Positions 33,223 through 41,328 of a DNA stretch of 51,073 bases are shown in pieces (positions within the stretch are counted from its first letter, which is position 1; each line of letters begins with the position of its first letter). Origin of the DNA: Collinsella sp. TM09-10AT (lineage in GTDB: Bacteria; Actinomycetota; Coriobacteriia; Coriobacteriales; Coriobacteriaceae); NCBI RefSeq assembly GCF_003436275.1, contig NZ_QSOP01000016.1:1-51073 (forward strand). The letters run 5' to 3'. Below the pieces are notes generated by a model. The model saw nothing but the letters and a program-made list of their open reading frames with translations, searched no databases and was not told where the DNA came from. Made by a program: the position numbers and the translations under genes.

Positions 33223-33552
33223 ATGGACTATCTGATTATTGAGCTTGAAAGCTTATTGCTTCGACGCGGAAAGACGAGTACGGATATCATTCGGGCGACC
33301 GGGCACACACCGGCAAGTATCTCAAAAATACGAAATGGCAAGGTGAAGGCAATTAGGTTAAAGACATTGCTGGATATTTGCGTAGAGCTTGATTGCCAGC
33401 CTGGCGATCTTATTAAGCGCGTCAACGAAAGAGAACTTGAGGAACTGGCGACGCGGCGCGCCCGCAACGCGCTGAGCAGGGCGACCGCGACGGATGATGA
33501 CCCGGTCCTGGAGTCAGATCATGTTTACGTGGTCGATCTTAGAGACGACTGA
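33223..33552 (+). CDS. XRE-family transcriptional regulator (YozG-like)
   Basis: 109 aa. Residues 1-65 form a helix-turn-helix of the Cro/CI type (GKTSTDIIRATGHTPASISKIRNGKVKAIRLKTLLDICVELDCQPGDLI). The C-terminal tail is charged. GAGGGG precedes ATG 33223; an in-frame GTG at 33211 overlaps the previous stop. Paired with the DUF2975 membrane protein, it is a candidate regulator of the twin peptide genes 250 bp downstream. Confidence 0.82.
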   Translation: MDYLIIELESLLLRRGKTSTDIIRATGHTPASISKIRNGKVKAIRLKTLLDICVELDCQPGDLIKRVNERELEELATRRARNALSRATATDDDPVLESDHVYVVDLRDD

Positions 33553-33584
33553 GGCTGGAGAATAAAAAAGTATTGAGCAGGTGC

Positions 33585-33614
33585 AGCCCGTGAAAACAAC
33601 GGTTTTCACGGGCT
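33585..33614 (+). terminator. Hairpin terminator after the XRE gene
   Basis: AGCCCGTGAAAAC (33585-33597) and GTTTTCACGGGCT (33602-33614) form a perfect 13-bp stem with a 4-nt loop; the following T run is weak. Confidence 0.75.
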
Positions 33615-33709
33615 GTTCATTCAACGTCCTGCAGTGGCCTGTATTTCTCGCCGCGTCACTGGGGAACGAGAGAGTCATTTCCTGTGCTGGATGCAGGGGG
33701 GTGCTTACC

Positions 33710-33747
33710 TTGTGTAATATATAAATAAGCTTATATTGAAATATGAT
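33710..33747 (+). promoter_or_regulatory. AT-rich promoter region of the twin peptide genes
   Basis: TTGTGT (33710-33715), 16 bp, then TATATT (33732-33737) is one candidate promoter; TATGAT (33742-33747) is a second possible -10. The surrounding 33710-33780 is far more AT-rich than the rest of the window. Confidence 0.5.
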
Positions 33748-33802
33748 ACATATTGAATTAGAATAACATTATCAATTCGGTATGCAAGGAAAGGAGGGAG
33801 AG

Positions 33803-33922
33803 ATGGATTGGATTAACGAGCCGGAGGAAGGCGTTGCACCCGCGTGCGGCAACTGCTTCTTCTACGCGCACGGGGGATGCACGAAGAGGTGCCCCAATCA
33901 GTCCTGCACGTTCCGTTTCTAG
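33803..33922 (+). CDS. Five-cysteine RiPP precursor peptide 1
   Basis: 39 aa. A short acidic leader, MDWINEPEEG, is followed by a core with Cys at 15, 18, 26, 30 and 35, including CGNCFFYAHGGC. AGGAGG lies 5-6 nt before the ATG. It is too short for standard gene calling. It is duplicated at 33969 with the same length, the same Cys positions and a conserved FFYAHG segment. A radical SAM/SPASM maturase is 3 kb downstream in the same direction, and thioether (sactipeptide or ranthipeptide-like) crosslinks are a reasonable expectation. The exact family is not recognised. Confidence 0.82.
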   Translation: MDWINEPEEGVAPACGNCFFYAHGGCTKRCPNQSCTFRF

Positions 33923-33968
33923 GGGGCAGAGATGAACTGGCTTTCTACCGCGAAAGGAGGGGAATGAA

Positions 33969-34088
33969 ATGGAATGGATTACCGAGCCGTCAGCCGGGGC
34001 TGAGCCCATGTGCAACAATTGCTTCTTTTACGCGCACGGCAGCTGCAGCACCAAGTGTTCTTCACAGGAGTGCACTATCCGCTTTTAG
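33969..34088 (+). CDS. Five-cysteine RiPP precursor peptide 2
   Basis: 39 aa, MEWITEPSAG then Cys at 15, 18, 26, 30 and 35, including CNNCFFYAHGSC. 22 of 39 residues are identical to peptide 1, with the M[DE]WI[NT]EP start and the FFYAHG segment most conserved. AAGGAGG ends at 33960, 8 nt before ATG 33969; an out-of-frame ATG at 33964 is ignored. Its stop codon lies in the loop of a strong hairpin. Tandem duplication with conserved Cys and variable spacers suggests selection on the crosslink pattern. Confidence 0.82.
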   Translation: MEWITEPSAGAEPMCNNCFFYAHGSCSTKCSSQECTIRF

Positions 34089-34116
34089 CGGATAGTGCAC
34101 GCCGTACGGCGTGCAC
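34070..34116 (+). promoter_or_regulatory. Overlapping hairpins at the end of peptide 2
   Basis: GTGCACTATCCGC (34070-34082) pairs perfectly with GCGGATAGTGCAC (34088-34100) across a 5-nt loop that contains the stop codon start. A perfect 22-nt self-complementary palindrome at 34095-34116 (GTGCAC at both ends, centre CGTACG) shares the GTGCAC arm, so the two structures exclude each other. No T run follows, so this looks like a transcript-processing or attenuation point between the abundant peptide mRNA and the ABC genes. Confidence 0.75.
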
Positions 34117-34254
34117 AGACTGTTCAAAGATATTTTGGCCAGCAGCGCCTGAGGGGCGATGTGGCATTGCAATATGGGGGGGCGAACCGACGTTACCTAT
34201 AACCCCGCACAATTGCCATGTCGTCCCTTTTTATTGACGGGGAGGATGTCGTCC

Positions 34255-35175
34255 ATGCGGGAAGTCCCAGTTGAATTGCGTGCCATATCCAAGAGATATG
34301 GCGGGTTTGAAGCGGTTAAATCAGTCTCGTTCTCTTTAATGGAAGGCGAGCTGTGTGCACTCATTGGGGAGAATGGTGCCGGCAAGAGCACGTTAATTCG
34401 ATTGATCACGGGGCTTTCGGAGCCATCGTCAGGAACGATCTCGATGTTTGGGCAAACCGGGAGACGTGAAATACGGAGCTGCAGGGAAAGGCTGGGTTAT
34501 ATGCCCGACCTCAATGCTTCGTATCCTAATCTGACCGCGCGAGACAACTTGGTCGTTCGCTGTATTGAGTGGGGGCTTCCCACCGATCGTTCCATCGACG
34601 GTGTGTTATCAACCGTCGGTTTGGGGGAGGCCGGCGGGAAGAAAGTGAAGAACTTCTCAATGGGAATGAGGAGGCGTCTCGATCTGGCCATAGCGTTGCT
34701 GGGCGATCCGGAGCTGTTGATCCTGGACGAGCCGACAAACGGCCTGGATCCGATGGGGATAGTCGAAGTAAGAAAAATCCTTACGCATCTTAACAAAGAT
34801 CAAGGTAAAACGATTCTCGTATCCAGCCACAATCTTGAGGAGATGCACAAGCTGGCAACTGATTACCTCTTCATAAGTCATGGTCGCCTCATTCGAAGGA
34901 TGACCGCACCTCAGCTGGAAAAGTCATGCCGCGGTGGTTTCGTGTTGCATGTGGACGATCTGGAGCGAACGAGATCGGTTCTCGGAGATGAGACCTCACA
35001 TTCTTTTCTGCCGGACGGCAGCGTCCTTATGCGCTATGAGGAGAAAAAGGAAGGGCGGGGCATTGCAATCGAAGCGCTCTCGACCGCAGGTGTGAGGGTT
35101 GCGGAGGCGTATTCTCATAGGAAGAGCCTTGAGGAGTTTTATTCGGAGCTCATCGGTCGAGAGAGCGAGCTGTGA
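34255..35175 (+). CDS. ABC-2 type transporter ATPase (bacteriocin efflux/immunity type)
   Basis: 306 aa. Walker A GENGAGKST, the signature FSMGMRRRLDLA (SGG replaced by SMG), Walker B LLILDEPTNGLDP and the H-loop VSSHNLEEM. The C-terminal ~90 residues are an accessory domain. ATG 34255 follows GGGGAGG by 9 nt; the frame opens at 34159. Its stop overlaps the next ATG (TGATG). With two permeases it resembles SpaFEG/LanFEG-type self-protection transporters, and so probably gives immunity to the modified peptides. Confidence 0.88.
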   Translation: MREVPVELRAISKRYGGFEAVKSVSFSLMEGELCALIGENGAGKSTLIRLITGLSEPSSGTISMFGQTGRREIRSCRERLGYMPDLNASYPNLTARDNLVVRCIEWGLPTDRSIDGVLSTVGLGEAGGKKVKNFSMGMRRRLDLAIALLGDPELLILDEPTNGLDPMGIVEVRKILTHLNKDQGKTILVSSHNLEEMHKLATDYLFISHGRLIRRMTAPQLEKSCRGGFVLHVDDLERTRSVLGDETSHSFLPDGSVLMRYEEKKEGRGIAIEALSTAGVRVAEAYSHRKSLEEFYSELIGRESEL

Positions 35176-35992
35176 TGAAACGCGAGTTCATCTCAGCTTT
35201 TCGGAGCGAGGTATGGTTGCTCGCCAGGCACCCGGCGACCGCTCTGATGATTGCGCTTGCGGCTGTGCTGTATGTGGTTGCGGCTGCGACTTCGTCTGAG
35301 GTGCTGATCATGGTCGCCGGTGATGACCCGTATACGCTTGGAGGGGCTATAGGTTTTATTGGAAACCTAGTGGATGCAGGGGACGTTTTGGGCTCTGTTG
35401 CCCGGACGTCTTTTGCGTCTACAGTGGTCTGGATTCCGGTGACGATTCTCTACGCGGTTTACGCTACGTCGAGAGACTTTGAATCCGTGGCTTACGCCGT
35501 ATCGAGATCGCGAGGGTGTCGCAGGCGGCGATTGTGATCACGAAGCTGTTGGTGAACTGCACTCTGGTCGGTGCCGTGTATCTTCTTTCTACGACTGCGC
35601 TGTATTTAACCAAGATGGCCCAATGGGACGTTGGGGCCTCGTGCTCAGGGTTTGCCCAATTTGTATCGATTGCGCTGATGATCGCGCTGCTGCTCATTTC
35701 GATGTACGCCGCTACCTTCGCCCTGTATTTGCTCACGAGGAGTGTGGTGGCGAGCAGCGTCGTTGCAATAGCGGTTTCGACATTTGTGATGGTGTGGTTC
35801 CCAAGTACATACGGAAGCGGTCAGCCCAGCTTGCTGCTCATGCTCTCGCCCGTGTATTACCTGATGAACCTGTGTTCCCTGAGTATGCAGAATGTTGGGG
35901 TAATTCAGGTTTTGCTGTATGCGGGCGGCACTGTGCTTGTGTCGGTTGGAGTTGCGCTCGTCTCGCTATTTGTAAGGACGGCGGTTCGATGA
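35175..35992 (+). pseudogene. ABC-2 permease with an apparent frameshift
   Basis: The first frame (from ATG 35175) encodes FRSEVWLLARHPATALMIALAAVLYVVAA and three membrane segments up to FESVAYAVSRSRG. The continuation, VSQAAIVITKLLVN and further helices to LFVRTAVR, is in another frame. The switch is at or just before GGG (35514-35516), and one added base would restore a ~273-aa permease. Its stop overlaps the next gene by ATGA. Like the exporter at 30942, the break sits at a G run. Confidence 0.72.
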
Positions 35993-36777
35993 ATCTTGGG
36001 ATGTCGGTCAGGGCGGAACTGTTCCGCGCAAGGAGAATGAAACTCGCCGTGATAATAGCGCTGATGTATTTGGGCATCGCGGGGATTTATGTGTTTGCCG
36101 GGTCCGGCGCATGGGTCTCCGCAGGGGGAGAGGGCCAGTTCTTTGGCTTTTCCGCCGATCCGGGCTATCTTTTCTCGATAGGGGTTGGGCCAACGGGTAT
36201 CTCTTCCTGGCTAAGTGTCGTCTCCATGGCGCATACGGTGTTCTTCCCAATCGTCTCTGTTGTTGTGGCGGGGACGCTATTCGGTGATGCGACGAGCGTG
36301 TCGGCAAGGGGAGTTTCGATTGCTCGGGGCTTCCGCAGCTGGCAGCTGTTTGCGGCAAAGACATTGGCTTGCGAAGTGTATACGCTGTGCCCCTACATCG
36401 TGTTTACTCTCGGTGTCGCTGCGGTCTTTGCCGTGTGCTCCGGAAGCGGTCTAGACAGCCTTACGGTTGGTAATGTGACCTCGGCACTCCTGTCGAATAT
36501 CGTTATAGACGCCGCTTATACGCTGATGGTTGCGGTTGCATATGAGGTGTTCAGGATCAGATCTCTTGTGTCGGGAGCCTTGCTGGTCGCAACGTTCGCG
36601 GGCCTTGTTATCGCGATGAGTTTCCCAACCGTTTTACCCCCGGTTCACATGGCTTATTGGATGAGGGCGTGCGGGGCTGCCGGCGGGACGGTCCTGATGG
36701 CTGCATGCGGCCATGCGGTCATCGTGTCGCTCGCATGTCTATTGCTGCTTTCGTGCAGTTTTTATCGAAGAAGGTAG
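35989..36777 (+). CDS. ABC-2 type permease
   Basis: 262 aa with six likely membrane segments; it begins MNLGMSVRAELFRARRMKLAV. It overlaps the preceding permease by ATGA, so the two are coupled and probably dimerise with the ATPase at 34255. Small aromatic-poor helices and the FGDATSVSARGVSIARGFRSWQ loop are typical of lantibiotic-immunity EG-type permeases. Confidence 0.78.
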   Translation: MNLGMSVRAELFRARRMKLAVIIALMYLGIAGIYVFAGSGAWVSAGGEGQFFGFSADPGYLFSIGVGPTGISSWLSVVSMAHTVFFPIVSVVVAGTLFGDATSVSARGVSIARGFRSWQLFAAKTLACEVYTLCPYIVFTLGVAAVFAVCSGSGLDSLTVGNVTSALLSNIVIDAAYTLMVAVAYEVFRIRSLVSGALLVATFAGLVIAMSFPTVLPPVHMAYWMRACGAAGGTVLMAACGHAVIVSLACLLLLSCSFYRRR

Positions 36778-36843
36778 TGCGCTGGCGTATGCGCAGCGTC
36801 TGAGGGTCGATATGGATTTGATTGGAAATGGAGATGGTGCGAA

Positions 36844-38142
36844 GTGAAACTGTCGCAATTTAATGTGGTGCATGAACATAACGGAAGTCTTCTTATCATG
36901 AATGCGCGAACCGGCGGCATCCTGTCGTTAAATCCGGAATACGCGCAGAAATTCAAAAGGATTCAAGAAGGGGACGTTCGAGATGCCGATGATCTTGTCG
37001 CGGAGCTGATAAGGGGAGGCATCCTAGTCAATGAGGAGAGGGACGAGCTTGGGGAGATCAGGTTGCAAAGTCGCGCCGCGCGCTTTGCGAATACTGCTCT
37101 GTCCCTTACCATTGCGCCAACGATGGCTTGCAACTTTTGCTGTCCCTACTGCTATGAAAAGGGACAGGCGTACACGACGATGGGCGAGGAGGTTTTGACA
37201 CAGCTCTCCAAGTTCGTGAAAGATTACTATCCTGGTATCGCAAGTCTCTCAGTTGGATGGTACGGCGGCGAGCCTCTGCTCGGAATGAAGATGATCGAAC
37301 GGATTACGTCGGATCTGAAAGATGTCGTGGGGCCAACGTGTGAATATTCCGCATCGATAGTGACAAATGGCTATCTGCTGACGCCTGATGTTGCAAGGAG
37401 GCTCGCGGCATGTGGTGTGACGAGCGCGCAAGTGACTATAGATGGATCGAAGTCGGATCACGATTCGAGAAGGATTCTTCACGACGGAAGCCCTACATAC
37501 GAACGTATTCTCAAGAACGTCAAAGAGTGTGCCGACATCATCGATATTTCGATAAGGAGCAACGTCGACAAGACCAACATCGAGGCCGCTCAAGAGCTAT
37601 TGGATTATCTCGAGCTAAATGGCCTGATGAATAAGGTTCACTTCTATTTAGCCCCTGTTGACGATATCAATCAGGTATGTGCGAACGACAGCCACTGCTT
37701 TACTGTAAAAGAGTTCTCGTATGAGGAGACTGAGTTTTATAAAAGGGCAATTGCGCGGGGCTTCAAAGTTCAACCTTTTGGTGGGACGAATTTCGGGATA
37801 TGTTGCGCCGTTGGAATCAACTCGTACGTGGTTGATCCCGTCGGAGATTTGTATAAGTGCTGGGATGACATTGGAATGAAGGAGCGGAGGGTCGGAACTA
37901 TTTTCGAGCCGCCAATGTTGAGCAAGAACATGATTAACTGGATGGCATATGAGCCGGATGACCCGGAATGCCAAGAGCGCTTTGCTTTTCCCATGTGCAT
38001 GGGAGGGTGCCCCAACCACGCCTTAAACGGTGAGGGGAAACGTTGCGTTTCCTTCCGGTATGATGCCGAGCAAAAAATGCTGCTCTCCCAGATGATGAAT
38101 ACGGCAAAACGGGGTGCGGGGCAAAATGAGGCTGATGCTTAA
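36844..38142 (+). CDS. Radical SAM/SPASM peptide maturase with N-terminal recognition-like domain
   Basis: 432 aa. Residues 1-75 look like a PqqD-like peptide-recognition domain, with a hydrophobic strand start (FNVVHEHNGSLLIMNARTGGILSLN) then helices. C96, C100 and C103 in ACNFCCPYCYE form the SAM cluster, and GGEPL follows. The SPASM region has CC near residue 323 (NFGICCAVG), DLYKCW, then CMGGCPNH and a final C in GKRCVSF, enough for auxiliary clusters. Family members form thioether bonds between Cys and other residues. The substrate is most likely the five-Cys peptides upstream. Its end overlaps the exporter start. Confidence 0.88.
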   Translation: MKLSQFNVVHEHNGSLLIMNARTGGILSLNPEYAQKFKRIQEGDVRDADDLVAELIRGGILVNEERDELGEIRLQSRAARFANTALSLTIAPTMACNFCCPYCYEKGQAYTTMGEEVLTQLSKFVKDYYPGIASLSVGWYGGEPLLGMKMIERITSDLKDVVGPTCEYSASIVTNGYLLTPDVARRLAACGVTSAQVTIDGSKSDHDSRRILHDGSPTYERILKNVKECADIIDISIRSNVDKTNIEAAQELLDYLELNGLMNKVHFYLAPVDDINQVCANDSHCFTVKEFSYEETEFYKRAIARGFKVQPFGGTNFGICCAVGINSYVVDPVGDLYKCWDDIGMKERRVGTIFEPPMLSKNMINWMAYEPDDPECQERFAFPMCMGGCPNHALNGEGKRCVSFRYDAEQKMLLSQMMNTAKRGAGQNEADA

Positions 38143-39760
38143 TCTCTGTAGAAAATATATACTGGGCGGTCGATTCTACGCCTATCTTGTCGTAACAGTT
38201 TTGGTCGGGCTGCTTGCGCTTGCGGGTCCCTTTCTTACCGGCATAGTGGTAAACCGATTGGCGATGCCGGCCAGCGCCGATCTTGCCGCCGTTCTCGTTT
38301 GTTGCCTTATTTTGGTTGCGGTCCAAGCGGTTCGAGCGGGACTAGTGTATTGCTCAGAGATGCTGTACATCAACCTTCAGTCGCATGCGGGGTTCGGCTT
38401 AAATGCGGATACGCTTGAGCACGTGAAGCACCTTCCCCAGGCATTCTTCGAGGGCTTCAACGCGTCGTATTATAACCAGCAAATCAATCACGACGCTAAT
38501 GACCTTGTCATCTTCGTAATCAACTCGGTTGTGGGGGTTTCAAGCAACGTTATCACCCTTTTGTCCGCCCTGTTTGTTCTCGGTAGCCTGAATATCAAGT
38601 TGAGTGTGGTCTGCCTTGTTCTTGCGGCAGCGAGTGCCGCTTTTTATGCGGTTTCACGCGCAAGGCTGTTTGAGAGAAGTTTTGACGTACAAGAGCAGAG
38701 CGCGAGGTTTTTTTCCTGTCTACAAGATCAGTTGGAGAAAGTTGATTTCATCCGCAAACATGCTTTGTTCGATAGGTCCCGCGCTGTACTGGTCGAAGCT
38801 TTTAATGGGCTCTATCCAACGATGAGAGCAAATCAGGAAGTAGGGTCTAGATTTACCTTTGGCAACGCGTTGGTCGCTTCCGCCGCTCAAGGATGTCTTC
38901 TTGCTGTGGGCGCGGTTGAAGTGATGGGCGGGAGACTGTTGCCTGGTTTTCTCGTGACTGCTGTTGGATATTATTCGAACTTAAGCTCAGCGGTACAGTA
39001 TTTGTTGGGCTGGGGAAGGGATTACCAGACTAATCGCGTATGCTATGAGCGGCTGAAAAGAATTTGGGATGTCCCGGTGGAAGCGAATGGCAAATTGGCG
39101 CTTGGTCCGATTGAGGAAATCCGTCTAGAGAACATCAAGCTACGTTATCCAGGGGCGGAAAGGGTCGCGTTAAGCATTGAGGGGCTCGCGTTTTCCAGGG
39201 GTCGGCTATATGGAATCTCGGGGCCGAATGGTTCGGGGAAGAGCTCGCTGCTGTCAGTGATATTGGGGCTATATCCAGATGACACAGAAGGGGCCGTTCG
39301 CTACAACGGGGTGTCACAGCGTTGCATCGATCGATATGCATTGCGGCGGTGTCGAGTCAGCATTACGGAGCAAGAACCCCCTATCGTTGAGGGGACGATT
39401 CTCGATAATCTTACGCTGCTTTCTGATGATTACGAGATGGATAAGCTGAACCGGATGCTTGTCATATTGGGGCTAGACGAAATGGTTGCTTCTGTGGAGA
39501 ACGGGGCAACGGCGATGCTTGACGGCGGGAAAGGAGGGGTGTCCGGCGGCGAGAAGCAAAAGATTGCAATTGTGAGACAGCTGTTGAAATCGCCGGACGT
39601 TATGCTTTTTGATGAACCGACCTCAGCACTTGATGCGAAGAGTCGAGGCGCGCTGATCAAATTGCTTCATGAAATTAAGAGAGACCATATTGTAATCGTT
39701 GTCACTCATGACGAGGAGATGCTTGCCGCCTGTGACGAGGTCATTTCGACGGCTGGATGA
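38126..39760 (+). CDS. ABC exporter (membrane and ATPase domains in one protein)
   Basis: 544 aa from ATG 38126; GTG 38114 is also in frame. Six membrane segments (residues about 15-300) precede the ATPase with Walker A GPNGSGKSS, Q-loop TEQEPPIVEGT, the signature VSGGEKQK, Walker B VMLFDEPTSALD and H-loop VVTHDEE. There is no N-terminal C39 peptidase domain, so leader removal must be done elsewhere. The 17-nt overlap with the maturase gene supports co-expression and a role in exporting the mature peptide. A terminator-like stem follows at 39887. Confidence 0.88.
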   Translation: MRLMLNLCRKYILGGRFYAYLVVTVLVGLLALAGPFLTGIVVNRLAMPASADLAAVLVCCLILVAVQAVRAGLVYCSEMLYINLQSHAGFGLNADTLEHVKHLPQAFFEGFNASYYNQQINHDANDLVIFVINSVVGVSSNVITLLSALFVLGSLNIKLSVVCLVLAAASAAFYAVSRARLFERSFDVQEQSARFFSCLQDQLEKVDFIRKHALFDRSRAVLVEAFNGLYPTMRANQEVGSRFTFGNALVASAAQGCLLAVGAVEVMGGRLLPGFLVTAVGYYSNLSSAVQYLLGWGRDYQTNRVCYERLKRIWDVPVEANGKLALGPIEEIRLENIKLRYPGAERVALSIEGLAFSRGRLYGISGPNGSGKSSLLSVILGLYPDDTEGAVRYNGVSQRCIDRYALRRCRVSITEQEPPIVEGTILDNLTLLSDDYEMDKLNRMLVILGLDEMVASVENGATAMLDGGKGGVSGGEKQKIAIVRQLLKSPDVMLFDEPTSALDAKSRGALIKLLHEIKRDHIVIVVTHDEEMLAACDEVISTAG

Positions 39761-39886
39761 TTATCGGATTGTGGCGTTGAAGACCAAGAAACTTGAAATG
39801 GCGTGGGCTCTGGGTAGGTCTCCACGGGTACGCCGTCGGTGCTGTACTCGACCGCCCGGCAAGAAGGTTTTATAGCGTGTTTCCCC

Positions 39887-39932
39887 AGAGAGGTCCCTTT
39901 GTCCGGTAGTGGCGAGGGGAGCCTCTCTTTTG
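39887..39932 (+). terminator. Terminator of the peptide/exporter operon
   Basis: AGAGAGG (39887-39893) pairs with CCTCTCT (39922-39928), with additional CCC/GGG pairing inside, followed by TTTG. Bases 39761-39886 hold nothing recognisable. Confidence 0.55.
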
Positions 39933-39960
39933 CTCACCTCTTGCGGCGGAGGGGGACACC

Positions 39961-40500
39961 ATGCGCCTATGCAGGACAAACTGCGCGTTCTTGTCGAATG
40001 ATGGGCTATGTGTAGAGATGATGGTCTCGGGTAGAGGCCGTGTCGCGCTCGGCTGCGATGAGCCAGGCAATTCAATCTTCATCCGGGAGGGCCTTGGCAA
40101 GACAAGCAGGGCGAAGACCTTGGCGACGTTCGGGAGCCGTGTGGCGCCCGGCTCCACGCTCATCCACGACATGGAGCCGGGCGCCACACGGCTCCCGTCA
40201 ACAATCTGTCACTGAAGAGCCAGCACTACAACGCGAAGCTGCTCAAGGGCGTTCCCGACGGCCAGAACCCGCTGGGGCCCGTGAACCGGATGCGCTACTT
40301 CATGCAGTGCTTCCTGAGGGCTCATCCCGGCTCCAACCGGGATGACATGCGGGGCTGTGGCTATGAGTCCGCCCGAGGACAAGCTTGAGAAGGTCGCGAT
40401 GGTGCTCGATCGGGCAATGCGATACCCGAAAACGCTCAGCTTCAGGCAGTTCTATGCAAGAAAGCCCAGTTCAGATGAGTTCGACGAGCAATATTTATCA
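39961..40500 (+). pseudogene. IS1595-family (ISXO2-like) transposase remnant
   Basis: Fragments in three frames: SGRGRVALGCDEPGNS through VAPGSTLIHDMEPG; then from about 40198 SQHYNAKLLKGVPDGQNPLG, NRMRYFMQCFLRAHPG; then from about 40363 SPPEDKLEKVAMVLDRAMR and FRQFYARK. These match the C-terminal two-thirds of an ISXO2-like transposase. The N-terminus is missing and two frame changes are present. Confidence 0.8.
40131..40197. repeat. Perfect 26-bp palindrome inside the transposase remnant
   Basis: The arms at 40131-40156 and 40172-40197 are perfect reverse complements around a 15-nt loop. The right arm replaces transposase codons that the family keeps, so the palindrome probably arose after the gene decayed. 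Confidence 0.8.
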
Positions 40501-40659
40501 ACACAGTGCAAGGGGGGGGATTATATTTGTATTTCATCCGTGTTGAGCTTCACACGGTGCGCGACTCATCGCAAACTGGCGGGCGCAGCGGAAAGAAAAC
40601 CGACTGCAGACGAACGATCGATATCGGGAGCAAATAGCCACCGGATGCTTTTCGGTCTC

Positions 40660-41328
40660 CTACGCGTCGACCTCCGCGATTTCTTCTGCGTCTCGCCAAG
40701 TTGAAAGGAGCGATGTCGAAAACTCCTTTTCGGTTAGCGTCAAGACATCCTTCACGCAAAAACCTTTCAATTTGTCAGGAAGCCCAAAACGCGCTTTTTT
40801 CCTAATCGAGCTGGCAACCCGCTTCAACGCGGTCTTGTTCTTGTCCTCGTTGTATACCAAAACAAAGACGCAGTGCTCGCGAAACCATCTCGTCCTCTTT
40901 CCCCACAGGTCCGAGCAGATCAAAACGCTGTCCTTGCACTTCTCGATGAGGGCGTCCCTTTGGCCAAGATTGATACCAAGCTCTTCGTCATCCTTGGGAT
41001 TGAGCCTCTTCCCCAGCGTCTCCTTCAGACTGCCGTTTTTAAATTCGACTAGATATAACGTTTCCCGATCGCAATACAGCGCATCGGCGGAGCGCGGGAG
41101 TTGCATCCACCTATTGACCTTCTTGCAGTAGCATTCTTTAACAGAGTCAAAATTGACAACAGGCAAATCGTCATCCACAAGAGAGACGCTCCCGTCTCTG
41201 GATGTTTTGGAGATGGTCGACGTGCAGTCCCTTAGGATACAGGTCCTGCAACGGGAGCAACCATCGCTGCCATCTGGCACCACGGGAGAGTTCGGATGAG
41301 GGCAGGAGGCGCACAGGTCGCTACTCAA
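40660..41328 (-). CDS. Putative PD-(D/E)xK nuclease with N-terminal zinc-finger-like cysteines
   Basis: 222 aa from TTG 41328, which overlaps the ATPase stop by 8 nt and has AGGAG 7 nt upstream. Six cysteines (residues 6, 9, 24, 27, 30, 35; CxxC, then CxxCxxC) suggest a metal-binding N-terminus. D82 and E95-x-K97 in LVEFKNG form a possible PD-(D/E)xK catalytic core. I do not recognise the family. The tight coupling to an OLD/AAA_21-like ATPase suggests a two-gene nuclease defence module, which is inference. Confidence 0.65.
   Translation of the reverse strand: MSSDLCASCPHPNSPVVPDGSDGCSRCRTCILRDCTSTISKTSRDGSVSLVDDDLPVVNFDSVKECYCKKVNRWMQLPRSADALYCDRETLYLVEFKNGSLKETLGKRLNPKDDEELGINLGQRDALIEKCKDSVLICSDLWGKRTRWFREHCVFVLVYNEDKNKTALKRVASSIRKKARFGLPDKLKGFCVKDVLTLTEKEFSTSLLSTWRDAEEIAEVDA

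Noticed and set aside
34159..34254. Third small peptide or longer ABC ATPase start
   Set aside because: No good ribosome site before 34159 and no similarity to the twin peptides; the ATPase starts well at 34255.
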